Origin: Anaerolineae bacterium | Lineage (GTDB): Bacteria; Chloroflexota; Anaerolineae; Aggregatilineales; Phototrophicaceae | Direction: 5' to 3' | Length of the DNA: 36,017 nucleotides | NCBI GenBank assembly: GCA_022842885.1 | Contig: JALHOR010000052.1 | Location: 1 to 36,017, forward strand | Shown here: piece by piece, positions 14,967-23,394 of the stretch | Position numbering within the stretch: the stretch's first letter is position 1 | Layout: the number at the start of each line of letters is the position of its first letter | The notes under the pieces: model-generated | The model's database searches: none | The model's input: the letters and a program-made list of their open reading frames with translations, nothing else | What the model was told of the DNA's origin: nothing | Made by a program: the position numbers and the translations under genes

Positions 14967-17861
14967 ATGACCAATCTGAGTGGGCAAGTGATTCGCGGTT
15001 ACGAATTTTTGAAGCCCATTGGGTCGGGGGGCTATGGCATGGTTTATGAAGCCCTTGAACAATCTGTAGACCGTCGCGTTGCCATCAAGATTATCTTGCC
15101 AGAACACGCCAACCAGCCCGAATTTATCGCTAATTTTGAACATGAAGCAAAACTGGTCGCGCAATTAGAACACCTGAGTATCGTGCCGCTGTATACCTAT
15201 TGGCGCGATGAACACGGTGCATTTCTGGTCATGCGTTATATCAAAGGCGGTAGCTTGCGCGAGATGCTGGCGAAACATGGCGCGTTATCTCTAGCGCAAA
15301 CCACGCGTATCGTCAGCCAAATTGCCGATGCATTACACGCCGCCCATGAGTCGGGGGTGGTGCATCGGGATTTGAAACCGGATAACATCCTGATTGATGA
15401 ACGCGGCAACGCTTATCTGACCGATTTTGGGATTGCTAAACGCGCGGATGGCAACAAATCCGCCACCGACGCCATCAAAGGCACCTTCGCCTATCTTTCT
15501 CCCGAACAAATCCAAGCACAGCCCGTCTCGCCACAAACCGATATTTATGCGTTTGGGGTGATGTTGTATGAGGTGTTGGCGGGCAAACACCCGTTTCAGG
15601 ATACGCCGGCTGCGATGATGGTCATGCGGCACTTGCAAGAATCGCTGCCGCTGTTACATCAAGCACGCCCGGAACTACCCGGTGATATAGACGATATTAT
15701 CAGCAAAGCCACTGCCAAAGACCCTACAGAACGCCACGACAACATCCTGACCATTATTGCTGAATTGAAAGCGACTTTTGGTGAAACAGTCACACCTGCT
15801 GCTGCCAAACCGATAGCGACAGCAATGCAAAAAACACGGCAATCTACCAACCCGGAACAACGCAATCGGTATGCCATGCTGCAAAATGTCCGCGCGTTCT
15901 GGATAGAAGGCGTGTTGGATAATTCGCTGCATAATGCCATAAAAATTGATTTGGGCTTGCAAGCTGCCAGCGGCGTGGTGGATAACCCCTGGGATACGCT
16001 GCTGCGAACCCCTAGCGGTGATATGCCTCTCGCCGCCGATACCCATATTATGCAGATATTTGAACGCATGAATGGCAAATTGCTAATTTTGGGCGACCCC
16101 GGCGGCGGCAAAACCACCACCCTGCTCGAATTGGCACGCGAATTATTAACTCGTGCTGAAACGGATGAGGCACACCCGATTCCAGTCGTGTTTAATCTGT
16201 CTTCATGGGGCGAAAAACAACTGCCCCTCACGGAGTGGCTGCTAGACGAACTAAACAGCAAATACCAAGTGCCGCGCAAAGTGGCGCTACAGTGGGTTCA
16301 GGATGAGGCAATTTTGCCGCTGCTGGATGGGCTGGATGAAGTGACCGAAACAGCACGCGATGCCTGTGTGCAAGCCATCAATACCTATCGCAGCGAACAC
16401 GGTTTCGTGGATATGGTGGTGTGCAGCCGGATTCGGGATTATGAGGCACTGACCAACCAACTCAAACTCAATGGTGCGGTTGTCATTCAACCGTTAGCGG
16501 ATGACCAGATTCAACACTACCTTACAGCACTTGGCTCAGATGTGGCGGTGGTGCGTGATCTGATTACCAGAGATGAACAACTGCGCGAATTAGCACAATC
16601 GCCACTCATGTTGAGCGTCATCATACTGGCATATCGCGGCACATCAGCAAGCGACATCCCCGATTTTGATAATATCGAGACACAACGCAAGCATTTATTT
16701 GATATTTATGTGCGGCGCGTGTTTGAACGGCGCGTGGGGGACAAACCCTATTCACCAGAACAAACGCAGCATTACCTCTCATGGTTAGCACAAAAGATGC
16801 AGGCACAGATGATGAGTTTATTTCAGATTGAAGGGTTGCAACCGATTTGGCTTGACACTCCCCAATTTGTGCTGTATCAGCGATGGTTTACAGCGATGGT
16901 GATAGCGATTTATGTAGTTGTCTATAGCTTCGGATTTTTCATACCATTGTTTGCCTTGCCCGCTGTAATGCAAGAATTGGGATTGCCGCCGATTTCACCG
17001 CTGACATTTTGGTTTCTTGGTATCCTGTTCGGCTTTCTTTTGGGCTTCATTGCTGCTCGCTATATGTTTTATACGTGGTCGGGGGCATTCTGGTCGGGTC
17101 TATTGATGGGGCTGTTTTGTTTGAGTTTTACCGCCAACTTGGGAATAGTAGCATTTATTCTGATGTTGGTGATGGCACTGGTGACAATAACCGCGTATAA
17201 ACTGGCTGAACAATTTCATATTACCTTGCGTGGCAAAGTGGGCAATGAACAGATTGTGGTTCTGGAAAAAGCCACATGGCTACGAAAAAAAGTCCAGCCA
17301 AGCTCCCCAATTGCGGCTGGTTTAATCGGGTTGTCAACCTCGATTGTCATGACTCTCATTGACCCCGGAGATTTTCCGCCACTCAGTCTATTTATTCCAG
17401 CAACGCTTATCATCATTGCCGCTACCACAATTCTTGTCTCGTTTTCGGCGGGCTTGGCATTTGGTGAACTAGAAATGCGGCAGCAGCCGAATCAAGGCAT
17501 CTGGCGCTCTTTGTCCAATGCCAATCGCATTTTTTTGATACAAGCAGTCGGCATTGTGGGTATCGTGCCGGGGGTTGTGCTGATTATGTCGCCAGCATTT
17601 GGCTTATTTGTCTTGGGAATTGTGCTAGTGCTATATATTTTTCCTATGTGGCTGATATTTGGGGGATTCACGGTGTTGCAACATGCCGCGCTACGCCGAG
17701 TTTTATACCAACAGCAACATATCCCCCAAAACTATGCCCATTTTCTGGATTACGCAGCATCGCTCATTCTGCTCCGCAAAGTCGGCGGCGGGTATATTTT
17801 CATCCATCGCTACTTGCTGGAATACTTCGCGGGGTTGTCGCCCTCAGAAGAAATTCATTAA
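14967..17861 (+). CDS. Ser/Thr protein kinase fused to NACHT NTPase and a polytopic membrane domain
   Basis: 964 residues. Residues 1-270 are a complete PknB-type kinase: glycine loop GSGGYGMV (19-26), VAIK Lys41, Glu60, HRDLKPDN (133-140, catalytic Asp135), DFG (153-155) and SPE. A linker leads to a NACHT module that starts with RYAMLQNVRAFWIEGVLDN (301-319), then Walker A GDPGGGKTT (376-384) and Walker B LLDGLDEV (452-459), followed by the winged-helix part with PLMLSVIILAY. From about residue 640 come eight to ten hydrophobic segments in two blocks separated by a soluble loop (EQFHITLRGKVGNEQIVVLEK). The C-terminus, FLDYAASLILLRKVGGGYIFIHRYLLEYFA, split as FLDYAASLILLRK and VGGGYIFIHRYLLEYFA, matches bacterial NACHT membrane proteins. 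NACHT ATPases sense signals by oligomerising, many in phage defence; kinase fusion suggests phosphorylation on assembly. All catalytic residues are intact. Confidence 0.92.
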   Translation: MTNLSGQVIRGYEFLKPIGSGGYGMVYEALEQSVDRRVAIKIILPEHANQPEFIANFEHEAKLVAQLEHLSIVPLYTYWRDEHGAFLVMRYIKGGSLREMLAKHGALSLAQTTRIVSQIADALHAAHESGVVHRDLKPDNILIDERGNAYLTDFGIAKRADGNKSATDAIKGTFAYLSPEQIQAQPVSPQTDIYAFGVMLYEVLAGKHPFQDTPAAMMVMRHLQESLPLLHQARPELPGDIDDIISKATAKDPTERHDNILTIIAELKATFGETVTPAAAKPIATAMQKTRQSTNPEQRNRYAMLQNVRAFWIEGVLDNSLHNAIKIDLGLQAASGVVDNPWDTLLRTPSGDMPLAADTHIMQIFERMNGKLLILGDPGGGKTTTLLELARELLTRAETDEAHPIPVVFNLSSWGEKQLPLTEWLLDELNSKYQVPRKVALQWVQDEAILPLLDGLDEVTETARDACVQAINTYRSEHGFVDMVVCSRIRDYEALTNQLKLNGAVVIQPLADDQIQHYLTALGSDVAVVRDLITRDEQLRELAQSPLMLSVIILAYRGTSASDIPDFDNIETQRKHLFDIYVRRVFERRVGDKPYSPEQTQHYLSWLAQKMQAQMMSLFQIEGLQPIWLDTPQFVLYQRWFTAMVIAIYVVVYSFGFFIPLFALPAVMQELGLPPISPLTFWFLGILFGFLLGFIAARYMFYTWSGAFWSGLLMGLFCLSFTANLGIVAFILMLVMALVTITAYKLAEQFHITLRGKVGNEQIVVLEKATWLRKKVQPSSPIAAGLIGLSTSIVMTLIDPGDFPPLSLFIPATLIIIAATTILVSFSAGLAFGELEMRQQPNQGIWRSLSNANRIFLIQAVGIVGIVPGVVLIMSPAFGLFVLGIVLVLYIFPMWLIFGGFTVLQHAALRRVLYQQQHIPQNYAHFLDYAASLILLRKVGGGYIFIHRYLLEYFAGLSPSEEIH

Positions 17862-17882
17862 TACCAAACATGTAAAGAGCAA

Positions 17883-17905
17883 GCCGATTCATTATTTCAA
17901 TCGGC
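17883..17905. terminator. Hairpin after the kinase-NACHT gene
   Basis: GCCGATT pairs with AATCGGC around a nine-base loop, 21 bases after the stop. No T-run follows, so termination would be weak; some read-through into the FecR-SH3 gene is possible. Confidence 0.4.
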
Positions 17906-18013
17906 GAATCTGGTGTAAAATTATTGTCAGCAGCATGGCATCTCCCATTCTAGTTTGCTTCTCGCTCATTGTATTTATCAATATATTCATTTAATTCAAA
18001 GGCGTATCATCTC

Positions 18014-18982
18014 ATGAAACGTTATTTTTTTCTGTTGTCTGTGCTGCTCTTGCTTCTTCTCGCAACCCAGTTATCACAGGCACAGAACGAGCTTGCTGCT
18101 ATGCTTAAAGTGGTGGAAGCCGGGGTAGAAGTTCAGCGTGTCAATACCACCAATTGGATTCCGGTGACGGTGGAAGCGATTGTGGGTGTAGGCGATACTA
18201 TCCGCACGAATACTAATGGACGCGCCCGCATTATTTTCTTTGCCGACGAGATTGAGACCGAAATTCAACCCGATACCCTCTATCGCATTCAACAATTTCA
18301 AGGGGATGATACCTCGTTTAAGATTGAAGCCGAAGTTTTAGCCGGGAATACGCTACAAACACTTGCGCGTTTGTTAAACGCTGATTCCAGCTACCATGTC
18401 AAGACTCCGGCGATGCAATTGGCGGCTCGCGGCACTTTGTTTGCTATTCGCGTTGAGTCGGATGGGCGGTCAGCAATGTTGGTCTCGCAAGGGCGGGTGG
18501 CGGCAGCGGCGAATGATAACAAAGCGAATGAAAGCCAAGCGGATGTAGATGCAGGTTTTGGGGTACGTGCGAAAGAAACCCTCAGCGAAGTGGTCGCTGC
18601 CACAACTTTTGCCGAGTTGGATGCTGCCCTAGATGGTTGTGAGGCGACCATCACCACCCAAGACGATGTGAGTCTTAATGTTCGCCAAGGGGCATCGCTG
18701 GAATCAGCCCGTATTGGTGTCATTGCTGCTAACGAAATTACGCGGTTGGTAGGGACAGTCGAATCAGGCGATTGGTATCGTGTGGAATTTAGGGGCGGGT
18801 TTGGTTGGATTTTGTCTACAACAGCCGAGGTAGTAGAAAATTGCGCTGGATTGCGCCGCTTCCCGGTAAATCACGGTCCAGAAAATGCGCTGTTGTACTC
18901 ATCGTTGGGGGATTTGATTACCATACAAGAACTGATCACCCCACAACCAGAAACCACGCCAGAACCAACATCAACACCTTAG
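18014..18982 (+). CDS. Secreted FecR-like plus SH3 protein, copy 1
   Basis: 322 residues from the ATG at 18014, chosen because it begins directly with a signal peptide (MKRYFFLLSVLLLLLLATQL, cleavage about residue 23). Residues about 30-190 form a FecR-type beta domain: GVEVQRVNTTNWIPV, GDTIRTNTNGRARIIF and VKTPAMQLAARGTLFAIRV. Residues about 209-277 form a bacterial SH3 domain with LNVRQGASLESARIG and GFGWIL, bracketed by Cys209 and Cys277 that could form a disulfide. The tail is Pro/Thr-rich (PQPETTPEPTSTP), typical of a cell-wall or surface spacer. FecR domains outside iron signalling bind polysaccharide or act as structural sensors; SH3 domains of this type bind cell wall or peptides. A paralogue follows at 19198, and the kinase-NACHT gene lies 152 bases upstream. 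Confidence 0.85.
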   Translation: MKRYFFLLSVLLLLLLATQLSQAQNELAAMLKVVEAGVEVQRVNTTNWIPVTVEAIVGVGDTIRTNTNGRARIIFFADEIETEIQPDTLYRIQQFQGDDTSFKIEAEVLAGNTLQTLARLLNADSSYHVKTPAMQLAARGTLFAIRVESDGRSAMLVSQGRVAAAANDNKANESQADVDAGFGVRAKETLSEVVAATTFAELDAALDGCEATITTQDDVSLNVRQGASLESARIGVIAANEITRLVGTVESGDWYRVEFRGGFGWILSTTAEVVENCAGLRRFPVNHGPENALLYSSLGDLITIQELITPQPETTPEPTSTP

Positions 18983-18992
18983 TGGTGTTGGC

Positions 18993-19042
18993 AATCGGCT
19001 ATTTTTTGTCGGGATACACGGTATCCCTTGCTGCCGATTTTT
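18993..19042 (+). other. Nested inverted repeat after the first FecR-SH3 gene
   Basis: An outer pair AATCGGC/GCCGATT encloses an inner hairpin GGGATAC-acg-GTATCCC (19011-19027). A TTTTTTG run precedes the inner stem and TTTTTG follows the outer. It may be the first of two terminators in this gap. Confidence 0.4.
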
Positions 19043-19055
19043 GAAATAAATTCTG

Positions 19056-19083
19056 ATCGCTCAAGTTCAAGAGAGCGATTTTT
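19056..19083 (+). terminator. Intrinsic terminator of the first FecR-SH3 gene
   Basis: ATCGCTC (19056-19062) pairs with GAGCGAT (19073-19079) over a ten-base loop, followed by TTTT. It separates the two paralogous genes, so they are probably transcribed apart. Confidence 0.7.
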
Positions 19084-19084
19084 C

Positions 19085-19112
19085 GTAGGGACACGGCATG
19101 CCGTGTCCCTAC
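19085..19112. repeat. REP-like palindrome, copy 2 (perfect 28-base)
   Basis: A perfect palindrome of 28 bases with arms GTAGGGACACGGCA and TGCCGTGTCCCTAC, followed by CAA. The outer ten bases of each arm and the right flank match the copy at 10147. It begins two bases after the T-run of the preceding terminator. The repeated core in two unrelated intergenic gaps marks a dispersed element. Confidence 0.8.
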
Positions 19113-19197
19113 CAATACGCATTTTTCACGCAGGCTGATCATGAGTCTCAGGTTTAGAATAATCAGGATGCCTTTACTGATGTGAGAAGGGTGGGCT

Positions 19198-20139
19198 ATG
19201 CGGCGGAAAACTGTTTTACTGCTATGTAGTATTCTGATGGGAATACTGTCCTTTCCAATACACGCCGATGCCAGAGCCGCCTTATTAATCGTGTTTTATC
19301 CTGGCGTTGAATTCCGGCGGGCAAATACTGAGACTTGGTTGCCTATTGCTGAGGGAGCGATGATGCCTTTCGGCGCAGAGGACAGCATCAAAACCAATGG
19401 GTCTGGGCGAGCATTGGTGCTGTTTGGGGATGATGCCAAAACATTGCTGCTGCCCCTAACCCAATTCATGCTTCGCCGCTACGAGACAACCGCTATTCAA
19501 GCCGAAACAATGGGGCGCAGTATTTATTTTCTTCCTGATACGACAGACATCCAAACCTTTGAAGTGCTAACGCCTCGTGCCACGATAATGCTTTCATCGG
19601 GGCATTTTGCTGTTGAAGCTGATTCAGCCGACACAACGCGCATCATCACTGCCGAAGGTACTGCTGTGGCACAATCAAACGATGATAGTGTTCCCATTCC
19701 GGCGGGGTATGGGCTGCGAATCCACACCGAATTTACGAATCCCACCTTGCTGGATACCCCGGCTCATTTTGCCCGCTTGGATGCTACACTAGATGGTTGT
19801 GCAGGTCGGGTAGACGCAGTGGGCAAAGAAGCGTTAAATGTTCGTATTGGTCCCAGTTTGGATTATGAACCGATAGGTATCCTTGAAACTGGTTCAACCG
19901 TGATGTTAATGGCAACATCACCCAAACAAGACCGTTATCGTATTCAATATCTGAGTGGATTTGGCTGGATATTAGCCTCTGGCGTACAAACCGACTGCCA
20001 AAATTTGCCCGTGTTACCCTACAATACTTTTGAACTTGTGCAAGGGATTACGCAGCCACGCAGCGAAGAATTAGGCTTACTCCTGCCATTTTTTGGCGCT
20101 CCAGAAGAGGATGTGTTGTTTTACCGCATCGTCAACTAA
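19198..20139 (+). CDS. Secreted FecR-like plus SH3 protein, copy 2
   Basis: 313 residues, paralogue of the gene at 18014. Signal peptide about residues 1-26 (MRRKTVLLLCSILMGILSFP then IHADARA). The FecR-like part has GVEFRRANTETWLPI and KTNGSGRALVLFGDDAK, but the usual TP-x-x-x-x-x-R-GT segment is degraded to LTPRATIMLSSGHFAVEA. The SH3 part is closely conserved: ARLDATLDGC, LNVRIGPSLDYEPIG, GFGWIL and a second Cys. Around the first Cys the DNA is nearly identical to copy 1 (CTAGATGGTTGTG shared), which points to tandem duplication. The C-terminus differs: no Pro/Thr tail but a hydrophobic stretch ELGLLLPFFGAP. AAGGGTGG stands directly before the ATG. Its target is unknown; secretion and pairing with copy 1 suggest a surface sensor or wall-binding role. 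Confidence 0.82.
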   Translation: MRRKTVLLLCSILMGILSFPIHADARAALLIVFYPGVEFRRANTETWLPIAEGAMMPFGAEDSIKTNGSGRALVLFGDDAKTLLLPLTQFMLRRYETTAIQAETMGRSIYFLPDTTDIQTFEVLTPRATIMLSSGHFAVEADSADTTRIITAEGTAVAQSNDDSVPIPAGYGLRIHTEFTNPTLLDTPAHFARLDATLDGCAGRVDAVGKEALNVRIGPSLDYEPIGILETGSTVMLMATSPKQDRYRIQYLSGFGWILASGVQTDCQNLPVLPYNTFELVQGITQPRSEELGLLLPFFGAPEEDVLFYRIVN

Positions 20140-20211
20140 TCGTTGCAAAACCACCTAAAGCAGGCTGGCAGCCTCCCCAGCCCGCAGGATATTGTATAAT
20201 AATTCCAGAAG

Positions 20212-20637
20212 CTGTGTAACGATGGAGACTATCAGATAAGCAGCACTGCTATCACCTTACATTTACCGAAAGAAATATTGGCGAACTTCCAACAAGCTGC
20301 CTCTCAAAGCCAACGCGACTTAGAGGATGTGATGGTGGAAACGTTGTTGATGTATTCCCCGGTTACCTCGACAAACATTTCAGAATGGCTAGATGCCCTT
20401 CCCAATTATACGGACAGCCAATTATGGGCAATGGTACGCCTCCAACCCGATGCGTTGGAAGACAATCACCGGATAACCCTTACCCAAAAAAGCAAACAAA
20501 CAACGCTCACAGCGTTGGAAGCAGAGAAGTTAGAACAACTTTTGGAAGGCATGGAGCAGTTTGTGCTATTACGTTCCAGAGCCATCACCTTGCTTAAAGA
20601 ACGCGGTTACGATGTCACCTATTTTTTTAATTTGTGA
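20212..20637 (+). CDS. Small 'ITLxLP' family protein with no canonical start codon
   Basis: The reading frame is open from a TAA at 20200 to the TGA at 20635. Family resemblance starts at ISSTAITLHLPKEILANFQ (encoded from about 20233) and goes through WLDALPNYTDSQLWAMVR to LLKERGYDV, matching a family common in Chloroflexota and Cyanobacteria whose members open with 'ITLxLPxxLYxRL' and often precede an HNH-endonuclease gene. The only ordinary start in frame, TTG at 20278, would remove the conserved ITLHLP strand. In frame upstream there is only a CTG at 20212 and Ile codons. An ATG at 20222 lies in another frame and stops after five codons. So the gene either starts at CTG or ATC/ATA, or carries a frameshift. 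Function is unknown; antitoxin-like roles have been suggested by context only. Confidence 0.6.
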   Translation: MCNDGDYQISSTAITLHLPKEILANFQQAASQSQRDLEDVMVETLLMYSPVTSTNISEWLDALPNYTDSQLWAMVRLQPDALEDNHRITLTQKSKQTTLTALEAEKLEQLLEGMEQFVLLRSRAITLLKERGYDVTYFFNL

Positions 20638-20678
20638 TGACAGCGTTAAACGAAATTGTGATTGCCCGCAGCGGATAA
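20637..20678 (+). pseudogene. Possible truncated HNH-endonuclease remnant (13 codons)
   Basis: An ATG overlapping the stop of the previous gene (TGATG) opens a frame for MTALNEIVIARSG and then TAA. In this gene family the next gene is often an HNH endonuclease whose protein starts with a pattern like 'LRxxVIARAGxRCEYC'. The peptide matches that start up to the Gly and then ends, and no further HNH motif follows before the convergent kinase at 20706. The match is short, so this is a tentative call. Confidence 0.3.
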
Positions 20679-20705
20679 CACCCACTAAAAAATATCGGCA
20701 GCATT

Positions 20706-23183
20706 TTACAGCGGCAAACGAATCGTAAATATGCTCCCTATCCCCAGTTCACTTTTTAGGCTCACGCTGCCACCATGCAAATCCACAATCTCTTTGACGA
20801 TTGCCAACCCCAAACCTGTACCATTACTGCGCGTTGACCGGGCTTTATCCGTGCGGAAAAAACGTTCAAAGACGCGCTTTTGGTCATCCGGCGCGATGCC
20901 TATCCCTTGGTCGGTGACTTCTAGCACCAGCCCATAGGTGTCACAGGTGGTCGTAATCCTAATGGCACGCTCAACAGGCGTATAATTAATAGCATTCGAG
21001 ACGAGATTCGCCACGACCCGTTCAATCTGCCGGCTATCCAAAATAGCCATCGGCAGCGATGCGTCAAAATCAAGGATAAGCTGTTGAAATTTTTCCATGG
21101 CGACGGGTTCATACGTATCAAAAACCCGCAGCACGATACCATTAAAATCGGTCAAAGTGCGTTCCAAATGGATTTTGCCGCTATCCAACTGCGAGAGCGT
21201 GCGTAAATCTTCCAACAAATTGCGTAAATGATCCACCTGCCGTTCTAATGATTTTACATGGTCATGCAAACGCTCTGGGCTGCGTTGCAGCAAATATAAG
21301 CGCGTCGAAAGACCACTGATGGGACTGCTCAAATCATGCACGGCATTGGCGACGAAACGCTCTTTGAATCGCTCTATCTCTTTCACATGGGTGATGTCGT
21401 GGGCGCTGAGAACAATGCTGGTTTGTGCCTGCGGAGATTGGGTGACTGGCACGAAAGTGAGGTCAAAGTCACGCTCAAGCCCATCGCTATCTTTAAAACG
21501 CGCCGAGAAGGTATTGGCTTGGTTATCGTGAACAGCCACCAGCAAGCCTTGCGCTAACATATCCAGCGATTCGGGATTTGCCACCCGCCACAACAGGCGC
21601 TCAATATTTTGGGCTGCTTTGGTGCCAAAAATGGTCTGGAATGCTGGATTTGCTAGTTTCACATCGCCATTAGGCTGAATAAGCGCAATGGCATTATTCG
21701 TATGTTCGATGATGACTTCAATTTGTTCTTTGGCGGTTCGCACTTCAGCAGTGCGGACTTCTACCATCTGTTCCAGTTCGGCAGTGTAGCGTTGGAGTTG
21801 CGCTTCCAATTGTTTTTGGGCAGTCACATTCTGCCCCAAAATCATGCCCAAAATGATATTGCCTTGGTCATTCAGCAGCGGCACATAATGATAATGATAA
21901 AAGCGGTCGGCAAATGGCAATACCATCGAAAATTGTTGACCTTGCAGGACTGCCCGCATATTGGGTTCGACCATCGCCACAAAATCAGCCGGCAATGCCT
22001 CATAAACGGTATTCCCCTCCAATCTGGCTTTGGAATAGCCAGAACTCGCCAATTCGGGACCATCTACTAAAACGAAGCGCAGGTCAGTATCAAACAGAAT
22101 GATGACACTATTGGGAATATGTTCGGCTAGGCTGCGATAACGGTTTTCGCTGGCACGGAGGGCATCCTGGGTTGTTTTGCTATCGGTAATATCACGTACA
22201 CCCCCGTTAATTCCGAGCAGGATATTTTTTCCAGCATCCCACACGGGTTTGGCATAGACCCGCACCCAGCGCACTGCCCCATCTTTCCTGATAATGCGAA
22301 TTTCTGTCATAATACTTTGATTAGCGCGTAACGCCGCCATATCGGCATCATCTTGTGCCAAATCATCCGGGTGCAAACTGGCACGCCAACCGCCTGCTGC
22401 GACAAATTCTTCTGGGGTATAACCGGTAATTGTTGCAAATGCGCCCGTGAGCAAGGTGTTTTCCAACTCACCCTGAGCGTTAAACCGCGATGAAAATGTA
22501 TAATCCGATGTGATAGTCGAAATCAAGCGGTAGCGTTCTTCGCTGGCACGCAGTGCCGCTTCCATACGCTGCTGTTCTTCTAACTGCGTGCGAGCGCGGG
22601 CGAGTGCTGTCACAATTTCGTCAAAGGTCAATTGCAGCAGTGCCACAATCATGAGGTAATTAATGCCTGTCACCCACCACATCGTCAGCGGCGAACTCGT
22701 CAAAAGCGGTGGTGGCAAAAACCGATATACTTCTAATAACACCAGCACTAAATTAGCCACAATGCTGCCGATAGCACACACCAGCGCACAGCGTCCCCCT
22801 AGCAGCAAACCCACAATCACAATGGCAGTAAAATAACTGATAAACGCGGGGGTCAATGTACCAGCATAGGCGAAAGCAATACAGGTAATCGTAGACCAAA
22901 AGACAGTCGAAAATAGAATGCTGGCTAAGAGGACTCGCCCCGTCCGGGTGAGGTATAGAATGACTGCGTAAATGATGAGGGTAAAGGCATTGGTAAGAAT
23001 GCCAACTGCAAGATGGGGTTCGATAAAGGGCATGACGACGAAATAAACCAATGCCAACCCAATAAGCATCCGTACCATACGATACAATAATCGGGCAGTG
23101 CGGGTTTTATCATCATCGTCAATGAAAATAGGCGGGGTGAGCCAAAAGCGAAAACGTTGCGATATCACAATATGAGCATTCAT
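20706..23183 (-). CDS. Membrane sensor histidine kinase with three PAS domains
   Basis: 825 residues from the ATG at 23183; a TTG at 23210 is also open, and neither has a well-spaced ribosome-binding site. The N-terminus has about six transmembrane helices (38-185), then a coiled coil ending AALRASEERYR. PAS 1 is about 215-335 (ITGYTPEEF, DGAVRWVRVYAKPV), PAS 2 about 345-455 and PAS 3 about 485-600, joined by coiled coils. The HisKA motif is NAVHDLSSPI with His616, and the ATPase domain has the N-box ANLVSNAINYTP, G1 DQGIGIAP, F box RVFERFFR and G2 GTGLGLAIVK. It is an orthodox kinase with no receiver domain, and no response regulator gene is near. PAS 2 contains RFYHYHYVP, with His residues that might suggest a bound cofactor, but this is not diagnostic. 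Confidence 0.93.
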   Translation of the reverse strand: MNAHIVISQRFRFWLTPPIFIDDDDKTRTARLLYRMVRMLIGLALVYFVVMPFIEPHLAVGILTNAFTLIIYAVILYLTRTGRVLLASILFSTVFWSTITCIAFAYAGTLTPAFISYFTAIVIVGLLLGGRCALVCAIGSIVANLVLVLLEVYRFLPPPLLTSSPLTMWWVTGINYLMIVALLQLTFDEIVTALARARTQLEEQQRMEAALRASEERYRLISTITSDYTFSSRFNAQGELENTLLTGAFATITGYTPEEFVAAGGWRASLHPDDLAQDDADMAALRANQSIMTEIRIIRKDGAVRWVRVYAKPVWDAGKNILLGINGGVRDITDSKTTQDALRASENRYRSLAEHIPNSVIILFDTDLRFVLVDGPELASSGYSKARLEGNTVYEALPADFVAMVEPNMRAVLQGQQFSMVLPFADRFYHYHYVPLLNDQGNIILGMILGQNVTAQKQLEAQLQRYTAELEQMVEVRTAEVRTAKEQIEVIIEHTNNAIALIQPNGDVKLANPAFQTIFGTKAAQNIERLLWRVANPESLDMLAQGLLVAVHDNQANTFSARFKDSDGLERDFDLTFVPVTQSPQAQTSIVLSAHDITHVKEIERFKERFVANAVHDLSSPISGLSTRLYLLQRSPERLHDHVKSLERQVDHLRNLLEDLRTLSQLDSGKIHLERTLTDFNGIVLRVFDTYEPVAMEKFQQLILDFDASLPMAILDSRQIERVVANLVSNAINYTPVERAIRITTTCDTYGLVLEVTDQGIGIAPDDQKRVFERFFRTDKARSTRSNGTGLGLAIVKEIVDLHGGSVSLKSELGIGSIFTIRLPL

Positions 23184-23355
23184 AACAATAGAGCGTTCCC
23201 ACCTTAACAATTTTAAAAAGCATTTTTACATTATTTTGAATATATTGTTTCGTTATTAATTTTTTAATTCCGATTTTAGCACCTTTATTATAGTGTAACC
23301 TAAAAATAATGCACAGCGCATAAAGATTTCAAAAATCCCCATACAAAGCAGCCTA

Positions 23356-23387
23356 GCTCCGGTATCGAATAGCCTATTTACCGGAGC
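23356..23387 (-). terminator. Hairpin downstream of the enoyl-CoA isomerase gene
   Basis: GCTCCGGTA pairs perfectly with TACCGGAGC around a 14-base loop, seven bases past the stop of the minus-strand gene at 23395. No T-run follows, so termination strength is uncertain. Confidence 0.5.
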
Positions 23388-23394
23388 AGTGTAT

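Noticed and set aside
15659..16279. A 206-codon minus-strand frame inside the kinase-NACHT gene.
   Set aside because: Ser/Arg-rich antisense translation with no ribosome-binding site; the plus strand has intact kinase and NACHT motifs.
17883..19042. Relation between the GCCGATT arms at 17883 and 18993 as a transposon end.
   Set aside because: Only seven bases are shared, with no target duplication or longer inverted repeat around the FecR-SH3 gene.
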